A stretch of DNA of 42,876 nt from Mycobacterium sp. 852002-51163_SCH5372311 (GTDB lineage Bacteria; Actinomycetota; Actinomycetes; Mycobacteriales; Mycobacteriaceae). The position numbers and the translations under genes were made by a program. This document shows positions 34,122 to 42,876 of this stretch, one piece after another; the first letter of the stretch is position 1; every line of letters starts with the position of its first letter. The stretch is taken from assembly GCF_001667115.1 (NCBI RefSeq), contig NZ_LZIJ01000029.1, positions 1 through 42,876 of the forward strand. Reading direction: 5' to 3'. The notes under the pieces were generated by a model that was not told the DNA's origin, searched no databases, and saw only the letters and a program-made list of their open reading frames with translations.

Positions 34122-34472
34122 TCAGACGGAGCTGTAGGGGTGGTACTGCCACGGACACAGCGTGAATACCGCATCCATCACCCACATCTGAGCCGACGCG
34201 ATGGTCGGAATATTCGAGGACGGCGTGTTGAGGTACAGCCAGCGCGCCGTGTCGTCACCGTTCTCATAGTTCAGCCGAGTGCAGATGGTGTGCCCGGTCT
34301 GGATAGCCGTGGCGGTGTCGTAGATGGTGAACCCGTGCTGGTTCAGCGCCTGCAAGTAGGCGACCTCTCCGGTGGCGGCATGGGCCGAAGGAGCCAGCCC
34401 GGCGGCGCCAACAATCCCGGCGGCGACCAGACCACCGACAGTGGCGACCGCCTTTCTGGAAATGCTGCTCAT
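34122..34472 (-). CDS. Secreted DUF732 protein
   Basis: This exported protein of 116 residues has a signal peptide (ATVGGLVAAGIVGAAGLAPSAHA). The body carries the DUF732 pattern EVAYLQALNQHGFTIYD with a conserved Cys pair (HTICTRL and FTLCPWQ). GGAGG sits 6-8 bases before the ATG at 34472. Together with the nuclease and Excalibur genes downstream it forms a run of three secreted proteins in one direction. The function is unknown. Confidence 0.87.
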   Translation of the reverse strand: MSSISRKAVATVGGLVAAGIVGAAGLAPSAHAATGEVAYLQALNQHGFTIYDTATAIQTGHTICTRLNYENGDDTARWLYLNTPSSNIPTIASAQMWVMDAVFTLCPWQYHPYSSV

Positions 34473-34960
34473 TCCAGGCCTCCGTTCGCTGCGCCTGCAT
34501 CAGGCGGTGGTGTCATGGCCGTCCTTCGCGTAGCCGGACTGAACGCGCACCAGCACGGTGTCCTCGTAGTGGCGTAGCTGAACCAGGTGTTGCCAGCCGC
34601 ATGCGCGAGCCCGCCCCGATCGGGCCACCGGCGCGGCCCACGACGCTGATATTGAGTGATTGCTGGTGTGCACTCAGTAACATCCGCTTGCGGACACGAC
34701 GAGTGATTTTCCCCGGGCATCAATGTATTCGGAGATTTGCCAGGTCGCCATCCGCCGAACGGATGACAGGGGCTGTAGCACCCGTTGGTGAAATTCCATA
34801 CTTAGCTCGTGCAGATGGTCTGGGTTTACCGGGTGCTGCAGGTTTTGAGCCTTGTCGCGTAACTGATGCCCGGCATATGTATCGCGACTTCTGGGAGCCG
34901 GTATGTGGTCGCGTTGCCGATCCCGCCGCTAATCCCTCACGGGCCTCCCTACCCGCTCGA
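34473..34960. other. Intergenic region upstream of the DUF732/nuclease group
   Basis: This stretch of about 490 bases holds no gene I can support. Minus-strand frames here (one ends in ATGA at the DUF732 start) have atypical composition and no family match. A 6-bp inverted repeat TGAGTG-12-CACTCA (34653-34676) lies in it and might be an operator or promoter element for the secreted group. The 3' end of the LuxR-type gene closes the region. Confidence 0.5.
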
Positions 34961-35761
34961 TCACAGATCGTGGACGCTGAGGATGCCGTCTTGGATCGCT
35001 CTGGCAACGAGTGCCGACTTTGTCGGCGCTGGTCTGCCGGCCGCCGCGTATTTCGCTCGGGCTCGTTGCAGGTGTGTACGGACCGTCGTCGGCTCGATAA
35101 AGAGCCTCTTGGCTACCTGTTCTTTGTTCTCGGTCTGAAACCACGCGATGAGGACTTCGCGTTCGCGAGTGCTTAGACGCGGCCGACCCACGGTCCTATC
35201 CCTGAGAAGCGCTTTGGCCATCGTCGGGGCAACGTAGGGCGTATCTGTGCGTGCCGAGCAGATCGCCTCGAACAAATGATTGCCGCTTTCAGACTTGGCC
35301 ACGTAGCTCACAGCTCCGGCATCGAGGCTGTTCAGGATGATTTCGTCGCTGACGAGGTACGAGTACACGATGACCCGATTGCCTGCCTGGCAGAGCTGAC
35401 GAAGAGCACCGAATTCGGGACCGTCGTCGTACTGCAGTGCAAATAGAACCGCGTCCACCTCTGATGTCGCTGCCGGGTCAACGGACATGAATTCCGCCGG
35501 ATACGAGTAGTTGCCCACGACCTTGATGGGGGGCTCGGTCCCGCTCAGCCACGCTTCGATACCGGCATGCACGACGTACTGGCCGTCGATGATGACGATT
35601 GATATCTCTGGCCGAACCCCGCCTGCCGCAGACACCGCTGAACCCCTGCTAACCGATGTGCCGCACTTCCGATCCCGACGAGTTCCCATTTCGATGAGGT
35701 TTGCAAACATCACCGGAGGCGAGCCATTTGCTGCTTCATCCGCCGGACAAATCCGCGTCAA
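34961..35761 (-). CDS. LuxR/NarL-type regulator with a degenerate receiver domain
   Basis: The protein is up to 266 residues. The C terminus has a complete LuxR HTH: LSTREREVLIAWFQTENKEQ, AKRLFIEPTTVRTHLQRARAKY. The N-terminal half has the shape of a receiver domain (ISIVIIDGQYVVHAGIEAWL, VIVYSYLVSDEIILNSLDAGAVSYVAKS) but the phosphoacceptor strand reads VDAVLFALQ with Ala at the usual Asp position, and the acidic pair is also incomplete. It therefore probably does not respond to phosphorylation. The first start, TTG 35761, overlaps the stop of the cyclase-STAND gene (TTGA); ATG at 35710 is an alternative. Coupling suggests it works with that protein. Confidence 0.85.
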   Translation of the reverse strand: MTRICPADEAANGSPPVMFANLIEMGTRRDRKCGTSVSRGSAVSAAGGVRPEISIVIIDGQYVVHAGIEAWLSGTEPPIKVVGNYSYPAEFMSVDPAATSEVDAVLFALQYDDGPEFGALRQLCQAGNRVIVYSYLVSDEIILNSLDAGAVSYVAKSESGNHLFEAICSARTDTPYVAPTMAKALLRDRTVGRPRLSTREREVLIAWFQTENKEQVAKRLFIEPTTVRTHLQRARAKYAAAGRPAPTKSALVARAIQDGILSVHDL

Positions 35762-38463
35762 AGGGACTTCGAGGCAGCGTGCAGTTCTGCTCGCGCCTGG
35801 TCGATCTGGTCGAAGGCGTACCTGGTGATGGCGGCGGCACTCATTCCCGCGCCCTTACGGGCGAGCGACTCGTATGTCTGCTCCCCAAGGACCTCGCGTA
35901 GGTGCGTGATCGCGGCGTTGATCTTGGGAAACGACGCGGCAGTCAGTGGGCTGACAGCGAAACCCGCGATGGTGGCCGCCGGTTCGTAGTGTTCGAGCCG
36001 GTCGAGAAGGATTGCCAGGTTCGTGAAGCGCGAGCGAAGAGTGACGATGTTGCCGGAATCGTGCAAGTGCCGAATCGCCAGACTGATGTGATCGAGCGCT
36101 GACAGCGGATCGTCGCGTTCCACTTCGACTTGCGCGAGATTGGCGGCTATGTGCGATTCATTGAAGCGGTTACCGCTGTCGTGAGCGACCGACAGCCCAC
36201 GGCGCATCGCTTCGAGAGCGCGGTCGGGGTCGGCACTGCGCCATGCAAAGCCATAGGCCATCAGCGCCAACGAGATGGTGTGAGGGTTGCAGGTGGCCTC
36301 GGCGGCATCAACGAGGCCGTCAACGGTGGCGATCGCTTCGCCGTCGGAACCCGCAATCGTCAATAACGTGGCCAGGTATGCCGTCAATCGGGGCTCTGCT
36401 GCGCGCTGTGTTGCAAGCCGGGCGCGACACCACTCGACCGCTCGATCTGGCTGACCGATGGTCAGGTACGAATTGGCCAGCACGCCCTCGACGCCGAAGG
36501 GGACTTCACCGCGACCTGCCCGCATCGCAGCCTGCCCGGCGTCGCTGTATTGGAGAGCCTCCTCGATGCGTCCGACGATCCAGCACTGCGCCGCCATCGC
36601 GTACAGAAACACCAGCCGCGGGTGGTCGACAGCGCGGGCGGGATCGACCGTCTCTTCGGCCCAGGCGGTGGGCTCGTAGTTTTCGAGCCAGAAGCCGAGG
36701 AATGCCGCGTAAGTGGCGATCGCGGCGCTCGCGTCCAGGTTGCCGTGGTCGGCGGCCCACCGAAATGCGGTGCGCAGGTTGGCCAACTCGGTTGTGAACC
36801 AGTCGTACGCCTCCAGCTGTCGGGGGCTATCCCACAGAGCCAGGATGTCGGCTTCCTTTCCGGCGAAATGGTGGGCGTGCGCGGTACGAACCTTTTCCAC
36901 CTCGCCGGTCGCCGCGAGTTGCTCCTCGGCGAACTGGCGAATGGTCTCCAGCATCGAAAACCTGGACCGCCCCGCCGATCGGTCGACCACGAGCAGCGAC
37001 TTGCGCACCAACGCATCGAGCCGATACAGGACCGCGTACTCGTCATTGCCATCGAATCCAGCTGCGGCACAGGCGCTTTCGAGGCCGAAACCACCAGCGA
37101 ATACCGAACAGCGATGCAACAACATCTTTTCCGCGTCGTCGAGCAGGTCATAAGACCACGACACCGCGTGGCGCAATGTTTGGTGACGTTCCAGTCCACG
37201 CCGTGAACCGACCAGCAGCCGAAATCGATGATCAAGGCGGTCTCGTACTTCACTGGCGGTCATGGACGCCATCCGCGATGCCGCGAGTTCGATGGCCAAC
37301 GGAATCCCATCCAGACGCTGACAAATCTCGGTGACCGCGGCAGCTTCATCGCTGTCGACCATCGAAAAGCCCGGCGCAATCCCTTGTGCGCGTTCGACGA
37401 ACAGAGTTACCGCCGGAGAGTCGATCCCTGCTGCCGCGTCCAGCGACCGCACAGGCCGCACGCGTTCCTGGGCGAGCCCGAGGCCTTCTCGACTGGTGGC
37501 TAATACTCGCACCGTCACGGAATGCTTAAGGATGGTGTCGATCAAATCGGCTGCGGCATCGAGCACGTGCTCGCAGTTGTCGAACACCAACAGCCGGATT
37601 CTGCCCTCCAGGGCGGCGGCTATCGACTCGCTCACTGTCTTACTGGGTTGCTGGTTGACGCCGAGCACGGCGGCCACCGCGTCAGGCACCGCCGCGGGAT
37701 CGGTCACCGCCGCAAGCTCGAAAACCCAAACGCCGTCAGCGAACTCAGAAGCCAGTCGCGCAGCCACTTCCAATGCCAAGCGGGTCTTGCCGACGCCGCC
37801 TACCCCGGTCAACGTCACCAACCAATCGGACCTCACCGCGGTGCCGAGCTCCTCGACCTCGGCCTCGCGTCCGATCAGGCTGGTAGTCACAGGCCGCAGA
37901 TTTCCGGCAACCGTATCTAAAGCCCGCAGCGGCGGAAAGTCGGTGCGAAGTCCGGTCGCCCGTAGTTGAAAGAGACCAACCGGCACCGGTACATCTCGCA
38001 GGCGTCGCGGTCCCAGATCAATCAGGTCCACTCCATGGAGCAGACTCGCCGTCGACTCGGCTAGCAGGACCTGGCCGCCATGGCCTGCGGCCATTACCCT
38101 TGCGGCCCGGTTGAGCACCACGCCGAAGTAGTCACCGTCGCGCAGTTCGGCCTCCCCGGTCGCGATGCCCATTCGCACCGGCAACTCAAGTTCCAATTGG
38201 GCTTGCACGGCGGCGTCGACAGCCGAGCGTGGGGATGCAAACGCAGCGGCAACACCATCACCGGAATGGCTGAAGACAAATCCACCGTTGTCCTCAATCG
38301 CTGTGCGCGGCACGTCGTCATGGACGGCCAGCGCGTACCGCATGCCGTCCGCGTCTGCCTCCCACCGACGAGTCGAACCCTCGATATCGGTGAACAGGAA
38401 GGTCACCACCCCCGAAGGGGCCATCCCCGCGGACACCCGATCAGGATGACACACAAAACTCAT
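35758..38463 (-). CDS. Class III cyclase-STAND (NB-ARC/TPR) regulatory protein
   Basis: The protein is about 901 residues from ATG 38463 (ATG 38421 also possible). The N-terminal nucleotide cyclase homology domain has FTDIEGSTRRWE (metal Asp) and VLNRAARVMAAGHGGQ with the transition-state Asn/Arg, but the substrate-selecting Lys is absent (VFSHSGDG), so purine specificity is altered. A STAND ATPase follows: Walker A GVGGVGKTR, Walker B LLVFDNCEHVLD and GIPLAIELAASRM. The C-terminal 400 residues are TPR-like helices. Mycobacterial relatives (Rv0386, Rv1358, Rv2488c) end in a LuxR HTH; here that HTH is missing and is supplied by the overlapping downstream gene. It is likely a signal-sensing switch for that regulator. 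Confidence 0.9.
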   Translation of the reverse strand: MSFVCHPDRVSAGMAPSGVVTFLFTDIEGSTRRWEADADGMRYALAVHDDVPRTAIEDNGGFVFSHSGDGVAAAFASPRSAVDAAVQAQLELELPVRMGIATGEAELRDGDYFGVVLNRAARVMAAGHGGQVLLAESTASLLHGVDLIDLGPRRLRDVPVPVGLFQLRATGLRTDFPPLRALDTVAGNLRPVTTSLIGREAEVEELGTAVRSDWLVTLTGVGGVGKTRLALEVAARLASEFADGVWVFELAAVTDPAAVPDAVAAVLGVNQQPSKTVSESIAAALEGRIRLLVFDNCEHVLDAAADLIDTILKHSVTVRVLATSREGLGLAQERVRPVRSLDAAAGIDSPAVTLFVERAQGIAPGFSMVDSDEAAAVTEICQRLDGIPLAIELAASRMASMTASEVRDRLDHRFRLLVGSRRGLERHQTLRHAVSWSYDLLDDAEKMLLHRCSVFAGGFGLESACAAAGFDGNDEYAVLYRLDALVRKSLLVVDRSAGRSRFSMLETIRQFAEEQLAATGEVEKVRTAHAHHFAGKEADILALWDSPRQLEAYDWFTTELANLRTAFRWAADHGNLDASAAIATYAAFLGFWLENYEPTAWAEETVDPARAVDHPRLVFLYAMAAQCWIVGRIEEALQYSDAGQAAMRAGRGEVPFGVEGVLANSYLTIGQPDRAVEWCRARLATQRAAEPRLTAYLATLLTIAGSDGEAIATVDGLVDAAEATCNPHTISLALMAYGFAWRSADPDRALEAMRRGLSVAHDSGNRFNESHIAANLAQVEVERDDPLSALDHISLAIRHLHDSGNIVTLRSRFTNLAILLDRLEHYEPAATIAGFAVSPLTAASFPKINAAITHLREVLGEQTYESLARKGAGMSAAAITRYAFDQIDQARAELHAASKSL

Positions 38464-38598
38464 ATCAAGGCAACGTCGGCGAATCGAATCTCGAGACACC
38501 GCAGGCGGCCGACCGGCGCCGGCGCGTAAGTGTCGTCGGTTCGCCTGCGCGACAAAGCGTTTGCGGTCACTCACGGCAACGCGAGTACAGTAACTCCG

Positions 38599-40137
38599 AT
38601 GGCTGTCGCTTCGTCGAATGAGCGGATGATCGCTGGCGTCGCCTCCGCGTCCCTCTCGCTCGGGGTGGCCCAGCTGGTGGGCATCCCGTTCGGTGCGCAA
38701 GCCGATGCGCGTACCGCGATCGGCTCTGCCGTTGTCGACCTGACACCGGGTCCGATCAAAGAGTGGGCGATTCAGACTCTGGGCTCATTCGACAAACTGT
38801 TCTTGGCCATCACCGTGCTCGTGGCGATCGCCGCGATTGCCGCAATCGCCGGGTCTCTCGAGACTCAGCGCCGTCCGTTCGGTAGCGCGGTGATTGCCGC
38901 GGCGGGCGTCCTCGGATGCGTCGCGGTGCTCTCGCGACAGGGTGCGACGGCACTTGACACAATCCCCACCATCGCGGGCGCCATCTCCGGCGTCGCGGCC
39001 CTGCGCCTACTCACCCGACGGTACTGGTCCCGACACGAGGACAGGCCCGACCCCGACGAGCCGGATGCCGACAGGCGCAGATTGGTAATCTTCGGATTGC
39101 TCGGCTTCGGAGTCGTCGGTGGCGTGGCGGGTGCCGTCATCACGCGATTGGTGCACTCGGTGGCCGCTGACCGAAACAGCGTCGCGCTTCCCCAGCCCAG
39201 CAGGCCGGCGCCACCGATACCTGCCGAGGTGCAACCGAATGGCATTGCCCTGCCGAGCTTTATCACCTCAAGTGCCGACTTCTATCGGGTGGACACCGCA
39301 CTCATCATTCCTCAACTCAGCCACCGCGATTGGCGACTGCGCATCCACGGCATGGTAGACCGCGAAACCACCTACAGCTTCGACAACCTCGCCAAGTTCG
39401 ACGTCGTGGAAAAGGCGGCGACGTTGACCTGTGTCTCGAATCCCGTTGGCGGAAACCTGATTTCGACGGGCATCTGGACGGGCTACCGGGTGGCCGATCT
39501 ACTGGCCGCGGCAGGTGTGCACGCCGGTGCGGACATGGTGCTCTCCACATCGATTGACGGGTTCACCGCCGGCACGCCGGTGCAAGCGCTCACCGACGGC
39601 CGGGACGCGCTTTTGGCAGTCGGACTCAACGGTCAACCGCTACCGATCGAGCATGGCTACCCGGCCCGGCTGGTAGTACCGGGGCTCTACGGATATGTGT
39701 CCGCCACCAAGTGGGTCGTCGAATTGGAACTGACCCGCTTCGACAGAGCAAAGGCGTACTGGACGCGGCAGGGCTGGGCTCCGCGTGCACCCGTCAAGAC
39801 CGAGTCGCGGATCGATGTGCCCAAAGGTGGTCAGAAGGTGCCGATCGGGCCCGTCATGTTCGGCGGAGTCGCGTGGGCACAGAATCGTGGTGTGCGGGCG
39901 GTAGAGGTCCTTATCGACGACGGCGGGTGGCAGCCCGCTGAACAGGGCGCGAGCTATTCCAACGAGACGTGGCGGTTGTGGAGGTTCCCTTGGCAGGCGA
40001 AAAACCCTGGGAGACATACCATCACCGTGCGCGCCACCGACAACACGGGAGCTGTCCAAACCTCCGATCAGGCTGGCAGCGTGCCGGACGGCGCCACCGG
40101 CTGGCACACGGTGGACTTCACCGTGGTGGGTACGTGA
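38599..40137 (+). CDS. Membrane-anchored molybdopterin-dependent oxidoreductase (sulfite-oxidase family)
   Basis: The protein is 512 residues from ATG 38599 (GTG 38530 is possible). Four N-terminal transmembrane segments (within residues 10-190) precede a long extracytoplasmic domain. The molybdenum-ligand Cys lies in TLTCVSNPVGGN, followed by the family blocks IWTGYRVADLL, LPIEHGYPARLVVPGLYGYVSATKWV and a Mo-co dimerisation domain (VEVLIDDGGWQPAE, ETWRLWRFPW, ITVRATD). The layout matches Rv0218-like proteins of mycobacteria. Substrate and electron acceptor are unknown. It is divergent from the cyclase-STAND gene. Confidence 0.92.
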   Translation: MAVASSNERMIAGVASASLSLGVAQLVGIPFGAQADARTAIGSAVVDLTPGPIKEWAIQTLGSFDKLFLAITVLVAIAAIAAIAGSLETQRRPFGSAVIAAAGVLGCVAVLSRQGATALDTIPTIAGAISGVAALRLLTRRYWSRHEDRPDPDEPDADRRRLVIFGLLGFGVVGGVAGAVITRLVHSVAADRNSVALPQPSRPAPPIPAEVQPNGIALPSFITSSADFYRVDTALIIPQLSHRDWRLRIHGMVDRETTYSFDNLAKFDVVEKAATLTCVSNPVGGNLISTGIWTGYRVADLLAAAGVHAGADMVLSTSIDGFTAGTPVQALTDGRDALLAVGLNGQPLPIEHGYPARLVVPGLYGYVSATKWVVELELTRFDRAKAYWTRQGWAPRAPVKTESRIDVPKGGQKVPIGPVMFGGVAWAQNRGVRAVEVLIDDGGWQPAEQGASYSNETWRLWRFPWQAKNPGRHTITVRATDNTGAVQTSDQAGSVPDGATGWHTVDFTVVGT

Positions 40138-40146
40138 AGCGCTATC

Positions 40147-40353
40147 TCAGCGTCCTTTGGAAGGGAGCTTCCGCCAACTGACTACCGCAATCATCAGACC
40201 GATCAGCACTGTGATCGGACCGATGATGGACCAGGTCGTGGTGTTGCTCATCGGGCTGCCTTGAAGCACTCCGAAGCCCTGCAATGCCCAGATCAGACCG
40301 AACACCGCGACCAGCAGCCCGAATGCGAATGTGACGACGAAAGTCCTTCTCAT
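40147..40353 (-). CDS. Small membrane protein with two transmembrane helices
   Basis: The protein is 68 residues. Two hydrophobic segments (VVTFAFGLLVAVFGLIWAL and WSIIGPITVLIGLMIAVVSW) are joined by a short loop; the basic N terminus MRR and C-terminal RKLPSKGR suggest both ends inside. It resembles small conserved actinobacterial membrane proteins without known function. It converges on the oxidoreductase gene with 9 bases between stops and is divergent from the cold-shock gene. Confidence 0.75.
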   Translation of the reverse strand: MRRTFVVTFAFGLLVAVFGLIWALQGFGVLQGSPMSNTTTWSIIGPITVLIGLMIAVVSWRKLPSKGR

Positions 40354-40532
40354 ATGGGGATGTTATGCGGCCGGAGAGCGAGATGTACGCCTCGCCGCGA
40401 CCACCCTCACTCGAGAACGCTGCCGGGCTAGGCTGCGCGGACCGAATCCCTCATGGGGTGCGACCAGGCGGGCTCACCGTTCGCGGTTCACGATTACCAT
40501 TGTCACCGACACGGTCTACAGCAGGGGTATTC

Positions 40533-40946
40533 ATGAGAGTCGCTGGCACGGTTATTCGTTTCGACGACGTACGCGGGTACGGGTTTATTTCTCCTGACGC
40601 GGGCGGAGAAGACGTATTCCTGCATGCTAATGATCTCGAGATCAATAAAGCACGTGTCCGGCCAGGCCTCAAAGTGTCATTCGAAGTCGAAGAGGGCGCT
40701 CGGGGAAAGTTCGCAACAGCTGTCCGTCTACATACGCCGGCCACGGAGGCTAAACCGGCGAGCGATGACGCGTCAAACCCCTCAGACGGCGATTACTTCG
40801 ATGTTCTCTCGGTCGACGATTTTAAGCGAATTGTCACGGAAATGCTTTTGCATATCGATCACCCACTCAACGGAGACCAGATTCTCGAAGTGCGCACAGG
40901 TCTAGAGACGCTCGCACATAAATATGGCTGGATTGAATCTTTGTAA
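40533..40946 (+). CDS. Cold-shock-domain protein with a C-terminal extension
   Basis: The protein is 137 residues. Residues 1-70 form a cold shock OB fold: GTVIRFDDVRGYGFISPDAG (RNP1-like GYGFI) and DVFLHANDL (RNP2-like VFLH), then FEVEEGARGKFATAV. A linker rich in Asp/Ser/Pro leads to a helical C-terminal domain of about 55 residues (FKRIVTEMLLHIDHPLNGDQ, LETLAHKYGW). This longer architecture differs from the 67-residue CspA type and is seen in actinobacterial CspB-like proteins. It probably binds single-stranded nucleic acid. The ATG at 40533 has GCAGGGG 5-6 bases upstream. Confidence 0.87.
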   Translation: MRVAGTVIRFDDVRGYGFISPDAGGEDVFLHANDLEINKARVRPGLKVSFEVEEGARGKFATAVRLHTPATEAKPASDDASNPSDGDYFDVLSVDDFKRIVTEMLLHIDHPLNGDQILEVRTGLETLAHKYGWIESL

Positions 40947-41137
40947 TCGAGCACAGCTGCCTTCAGTTGTGTGAGTAGTGCTGATCAACAATTCCCGCCA
41001 TCCGCTGACCGTTGTCTCGTTTATGGTCCATTTCGAGACAGCTTCCAGTTCTATTCGGGCGGGCGTCCGCCAGTCGCAGCGGGCGCGAACTTACGCCGGC
41101 CTTGACCTAGCACAGTGGGGGTGGGACAACTGGCGGT

Positions 41138-42277
41138 GTGACTCGCATCATCGACTCGGACCAGCACCTCTATGAGAGCCGCACGATGTGGGCCGACCAC
41201 ATCGACCCCGCTGCCCGCAACGACGCGTTGAGTCTTATCGACGACGAACTCGGCTACACGTGGCTCAGCTGGCGCGGCGCTCCCCTCGGCCTAGCCGACG
41301 TCCACCTTCCCGGCAACACCGCGTCCTGCGGCGAACACCGCAACCGTCAGCGGGCCGGCGAGCCCGCCTCCTACCGGTACGACGAAGCCTTGCCCGCCGC
41401 TTACTGGCAGCCCGCGTCCCGCCTACGCTGGCTCGACGAGGCGGGACTCGATGAGGCAGTCCTGTTCCCCAATTTCGGGCTGCTCTGGGAACGCCGCCTG
41501 TCGCCATCGCTTCCGGCGTTGACCGCCAACATGACCGCATGGAACCGGTGGTGCGCGGTCGTGCGAGCCGAAGGTGCAGGGCGACTGCATCCGGTCGCGC
41601 ATCTGACGTTGCGCGACCCGCACTGGCTCGAGGCCGAGCTGGATACGCTGGCGGGCGCGGGCATCGAGCTGGCGATGATCGCCGCCGGGCCAGTGGACGG
41701 CCGGGAACTGTCGCACCCTGAGCACGACCGGATCTGGTCCGCATTCGTCGACCATGCCGTCACGCCGTTGTTTCACGTCGCCGATCAGGTGCGGGTCTTC
41801 GACGATTGCTGGTATCCCGGCGATCAACGGGGCGACTTGGCCGCGGTCACCGAGGCGGTATTTCTGTGGGTGCCGCCGGCACTGGCGTTGTCCGATCTGA
41901 TCCTGCACGGCGTCTTCGACCGTCATCCAGGTCTGCGGCTCGGCGTGGTCGAGCTGAGCTCCGCCTGGGTGCCGCAGTTCCTGATGATGTTGGACGGTGC
42001 GTCCGCCTTCACCACCCTGCTCAACGGCGAGCCGGTCGCGAAATTGTCACGGCGGCCGAGCGAGTACTTTCTCGACCATGTCCGGGTGTCCTCTTTCTCC
42101 TACGAGAACCCCAAGCAGCTGGCCACGATGAGCGGCGACGTGTTCATGTTCTGCAGCGACTATCCGCACTCCGAGGGAACCGCGACGCCGATGGACGATT
42201 ATCGGCAAATCGGTTGCGAGGCAAAGCAAATGCCCGGTTTATTTCACGCAAACATCGACTCGTTGCTCAACCGATAG
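41138..42277 (+). CDS. Amidohydrolase-family (ACMSD-like, Amidohydro_2) protein
   Basis: This metal-dependent hydrolase/decarboxylase has 379 residues. The N-terminal metal-binding pattern DSDQHLYE replaces the usual HxH with D-x-H, as in many actinobacterial members. Further ligands are in TPLFHVAD (His) and the C-terminal MFCSDYPHSEGT (Asp). The middle block GVFDRHPGLRLGVVELSSAW is a family signature. Start GTG 41138 (no strong ribosome site). It is a single gene, with no neighbours that reveal the substrate. Confidence 0.88.
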   Translation: MTRIIDSDQHLYESRTMWADHIDPAARNDALSLIDDELGYTWLSWRGAPLGLADVHLPGNTASCGEHRNRQRAGEPASYRYDEALPAAYWQPASRLRWLDEAGLDEAVLFPNFGLLWERRLSPSLPALTANMTAWNRWCAVVRAEGAGRLHPVAHLTLRDPHWLEAELDTLAGAGIELAMIAAGPVDGRELSHPEHDRIWSAFVDHAVTPLFHVADQVRVFDDCWYPGDQRGDLAAVTEAVFLWVPPALALSDLILHGVFDRHPGLRLGVVELSSAWVPQFLMMLDGASAFTTLLNGEPVAKLSRRPSEYFLDHVRVSSFSYENPKQLATMSGDVFMFCSDYPHSEGTATPMDDYRQIGCEAKQMPGLFHANIDSLLNR

Positions 42278-42484
42278 CCGGCCCGGTCTCCGAACTCCTC
42301 AGGCGACGGGCTCGGGCGTGCGCGCGCCGCCGCAAACCTGACTTGGCTGGGGCGACCGCGCTAAACCCCGCGCAGTTCGTGTGGTTTTCGCGTGTCGAGC
42401 ATTTCTTCGCTGATGCGGGCGGCATATCCGCTGGTGCGGACGAGGCGGCCCGGATTTGTCGTAGGTGGCTGCAATGATGCGGTT

Positions 42485-42876
42485 ATGTCGTCGAGCGCAT
42501 CGTGTGGCACTGCGGGGTTGCGCCCTGATCAGCATCTTGAGGTGCTGTTTGAGGAGTTGGCGGAGTTGACGGGTCAGCGCAATGCGATTGATGGGCGCAT
42601 TGTCGAGATCGTCGCCGAGGTGGATCGCCAGGAGTTGTGGGGGTCTACCGGTGCGCGGTCGGTGGCGGCGTTGGTGGCCTGGAAGACCGGGGTGTCACCG
42701 GGAAACGCTGCGACGATCGCGACCGTGGCGGGGCGGCTGGAGGCGTTCCCGCGCTGCGCGCAGGGCATGAAGGAGGGCCGGCTGTCGCTGGATCAGATCG
42801 GGGTGATCGCGCATGGGGCGGCCGAGGGATCTGATGAGCACTATGCCGAGCTGGCCCGGGTGGCCACGGTCAGCCA
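42485..42876 (+). CDS. DUF222 (13E12 repeat family) protein, 5' part, runs off the right edge
   Basis: The first 130 residues are present from ATG 42485, and the frame stays open to the window end. The helical N terminus (LFEELAELTGQRNAIDGRIV) and ELWGSTGARSVAALVAWKTG match DUF222, the N-terminal part of mycobacterial 13E12 proteins, which usually end with an HNH nuclease domain. Such genes are multicopy in mycobacteria, and REP13E12 repeats are the integration target of phiRv1 in M. tuberculosis. Confidence 0.85.
   Translation, partial: MSSSASCGTAGLRPDQHLEVLFEELAELTGQRNAIDGRIVEIVAEVDRQELWGSTGARSVAALVAWKTGVSPGNAATIATVAGRLEAFPRCAQGMKEGRLSLDQIGVIAHGAAEGSDEHYAELARVATVS

Noticed and set aside
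34469..34723. 84-codon minus-strand frame ending in ATGA at the DUF732 start
   Set aside because: The overlap looks like coupling, but the protein is Pro/Arg/Thr-rich, has no family match, and the DUF732 gene has its own strong GGAGG.
34601..35176. 191-codon plus-strand frame
   Set aside because: It runs antisense through the LuxR HTH coding region and has no recognisable features.

Overview
High GC content, frequent GTG/TTG starts, and genes matching the Mycobacterium tuberculosis order Rv2223c-caeA/hip1(Rv2224c)-panB(Rv2225)-Rv2226 point to a slow-growing, non-tuberculosis Mycobacterium. Other mycobacterial markers are paired DUF732 secreted proteins, a WS/DGAT acyltransferase, a 13E12-type DUF222 protein and a type A RNase P RNA. 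The species cannot be fixed from the sequence alone.

Layout. (1) 1-9.7 kb is an accessory, secondary-metabolism-like block. It holds the 5' part of a large NRPS on the minus strand, then on the plus strand a two-gene ABC exporter, a cytochrome P450 and a 14-helix MFS exporter. (2) 9.7-18.3 kb is conserved chromosome: two paralogous secreted serine hydrolases, a WS/DGAT, panB, a quinone-oxidoreductase-like MDR enzyme, a CYTH-CHAD protein and a DUF732 protein. (3) 18,347-28,284 is an integrated element of about 9.9 kb flanked by a perfect 28-bp direct repeat. The repeat is the 3' end of rnpB, so the element sits in the RNase P RNA gene and rebuilds its 3' end. (4) 28.25-42.9 kb returns to chromosome: rnpB, a 2OG-Fe(II) oxygenase, an epimerase, an ADH/ALDH pair, a nuclease/Excalibur/DUF732 secreted group, a cyclase-STAND regulator with a LuxR-type partner, a molybdopterin oxidoreductase, a cold-shock-domain protein, an amidohydrolase and a truncated DUF222 gene.

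The element is the highlight. It encodes a tyrosine integrase, an excisionase-like protein, a divergent HTH regulator coupled to int, a replication ATPase (DUF3631 type), a P27-type small terminase, an HK97-type prohead protease and a major capsid protein. It has no portal, large terminase, tail or lysis gene. Its gene content and order resemble phiRv1/phiRv2 of M. tuberculosis and the logic of capsid-forming phage satellites (cf-PICI). The minus-strand genes xis > DUF6011 > DUF2742 > ATPase > Zn protein > small coil protein are chained by 4-8 bp stop/start overlaps. They are followed by a duplicated-domain protein, TerS, protease and capsid. Extra DNA signals include tandem ACTGCGGACG motifs flanking both att cores (candidate integrase arm sites, one pair inside the int coding sequence), a TGTCAC/GTGACA cluster in the ATPase gene (candidate origin), a strong intrinsic terminator antisense to the early operon (candidate small antisense RNA), and an unexplained two-gene unit plus a secreted Cys-rich protein at the left end.
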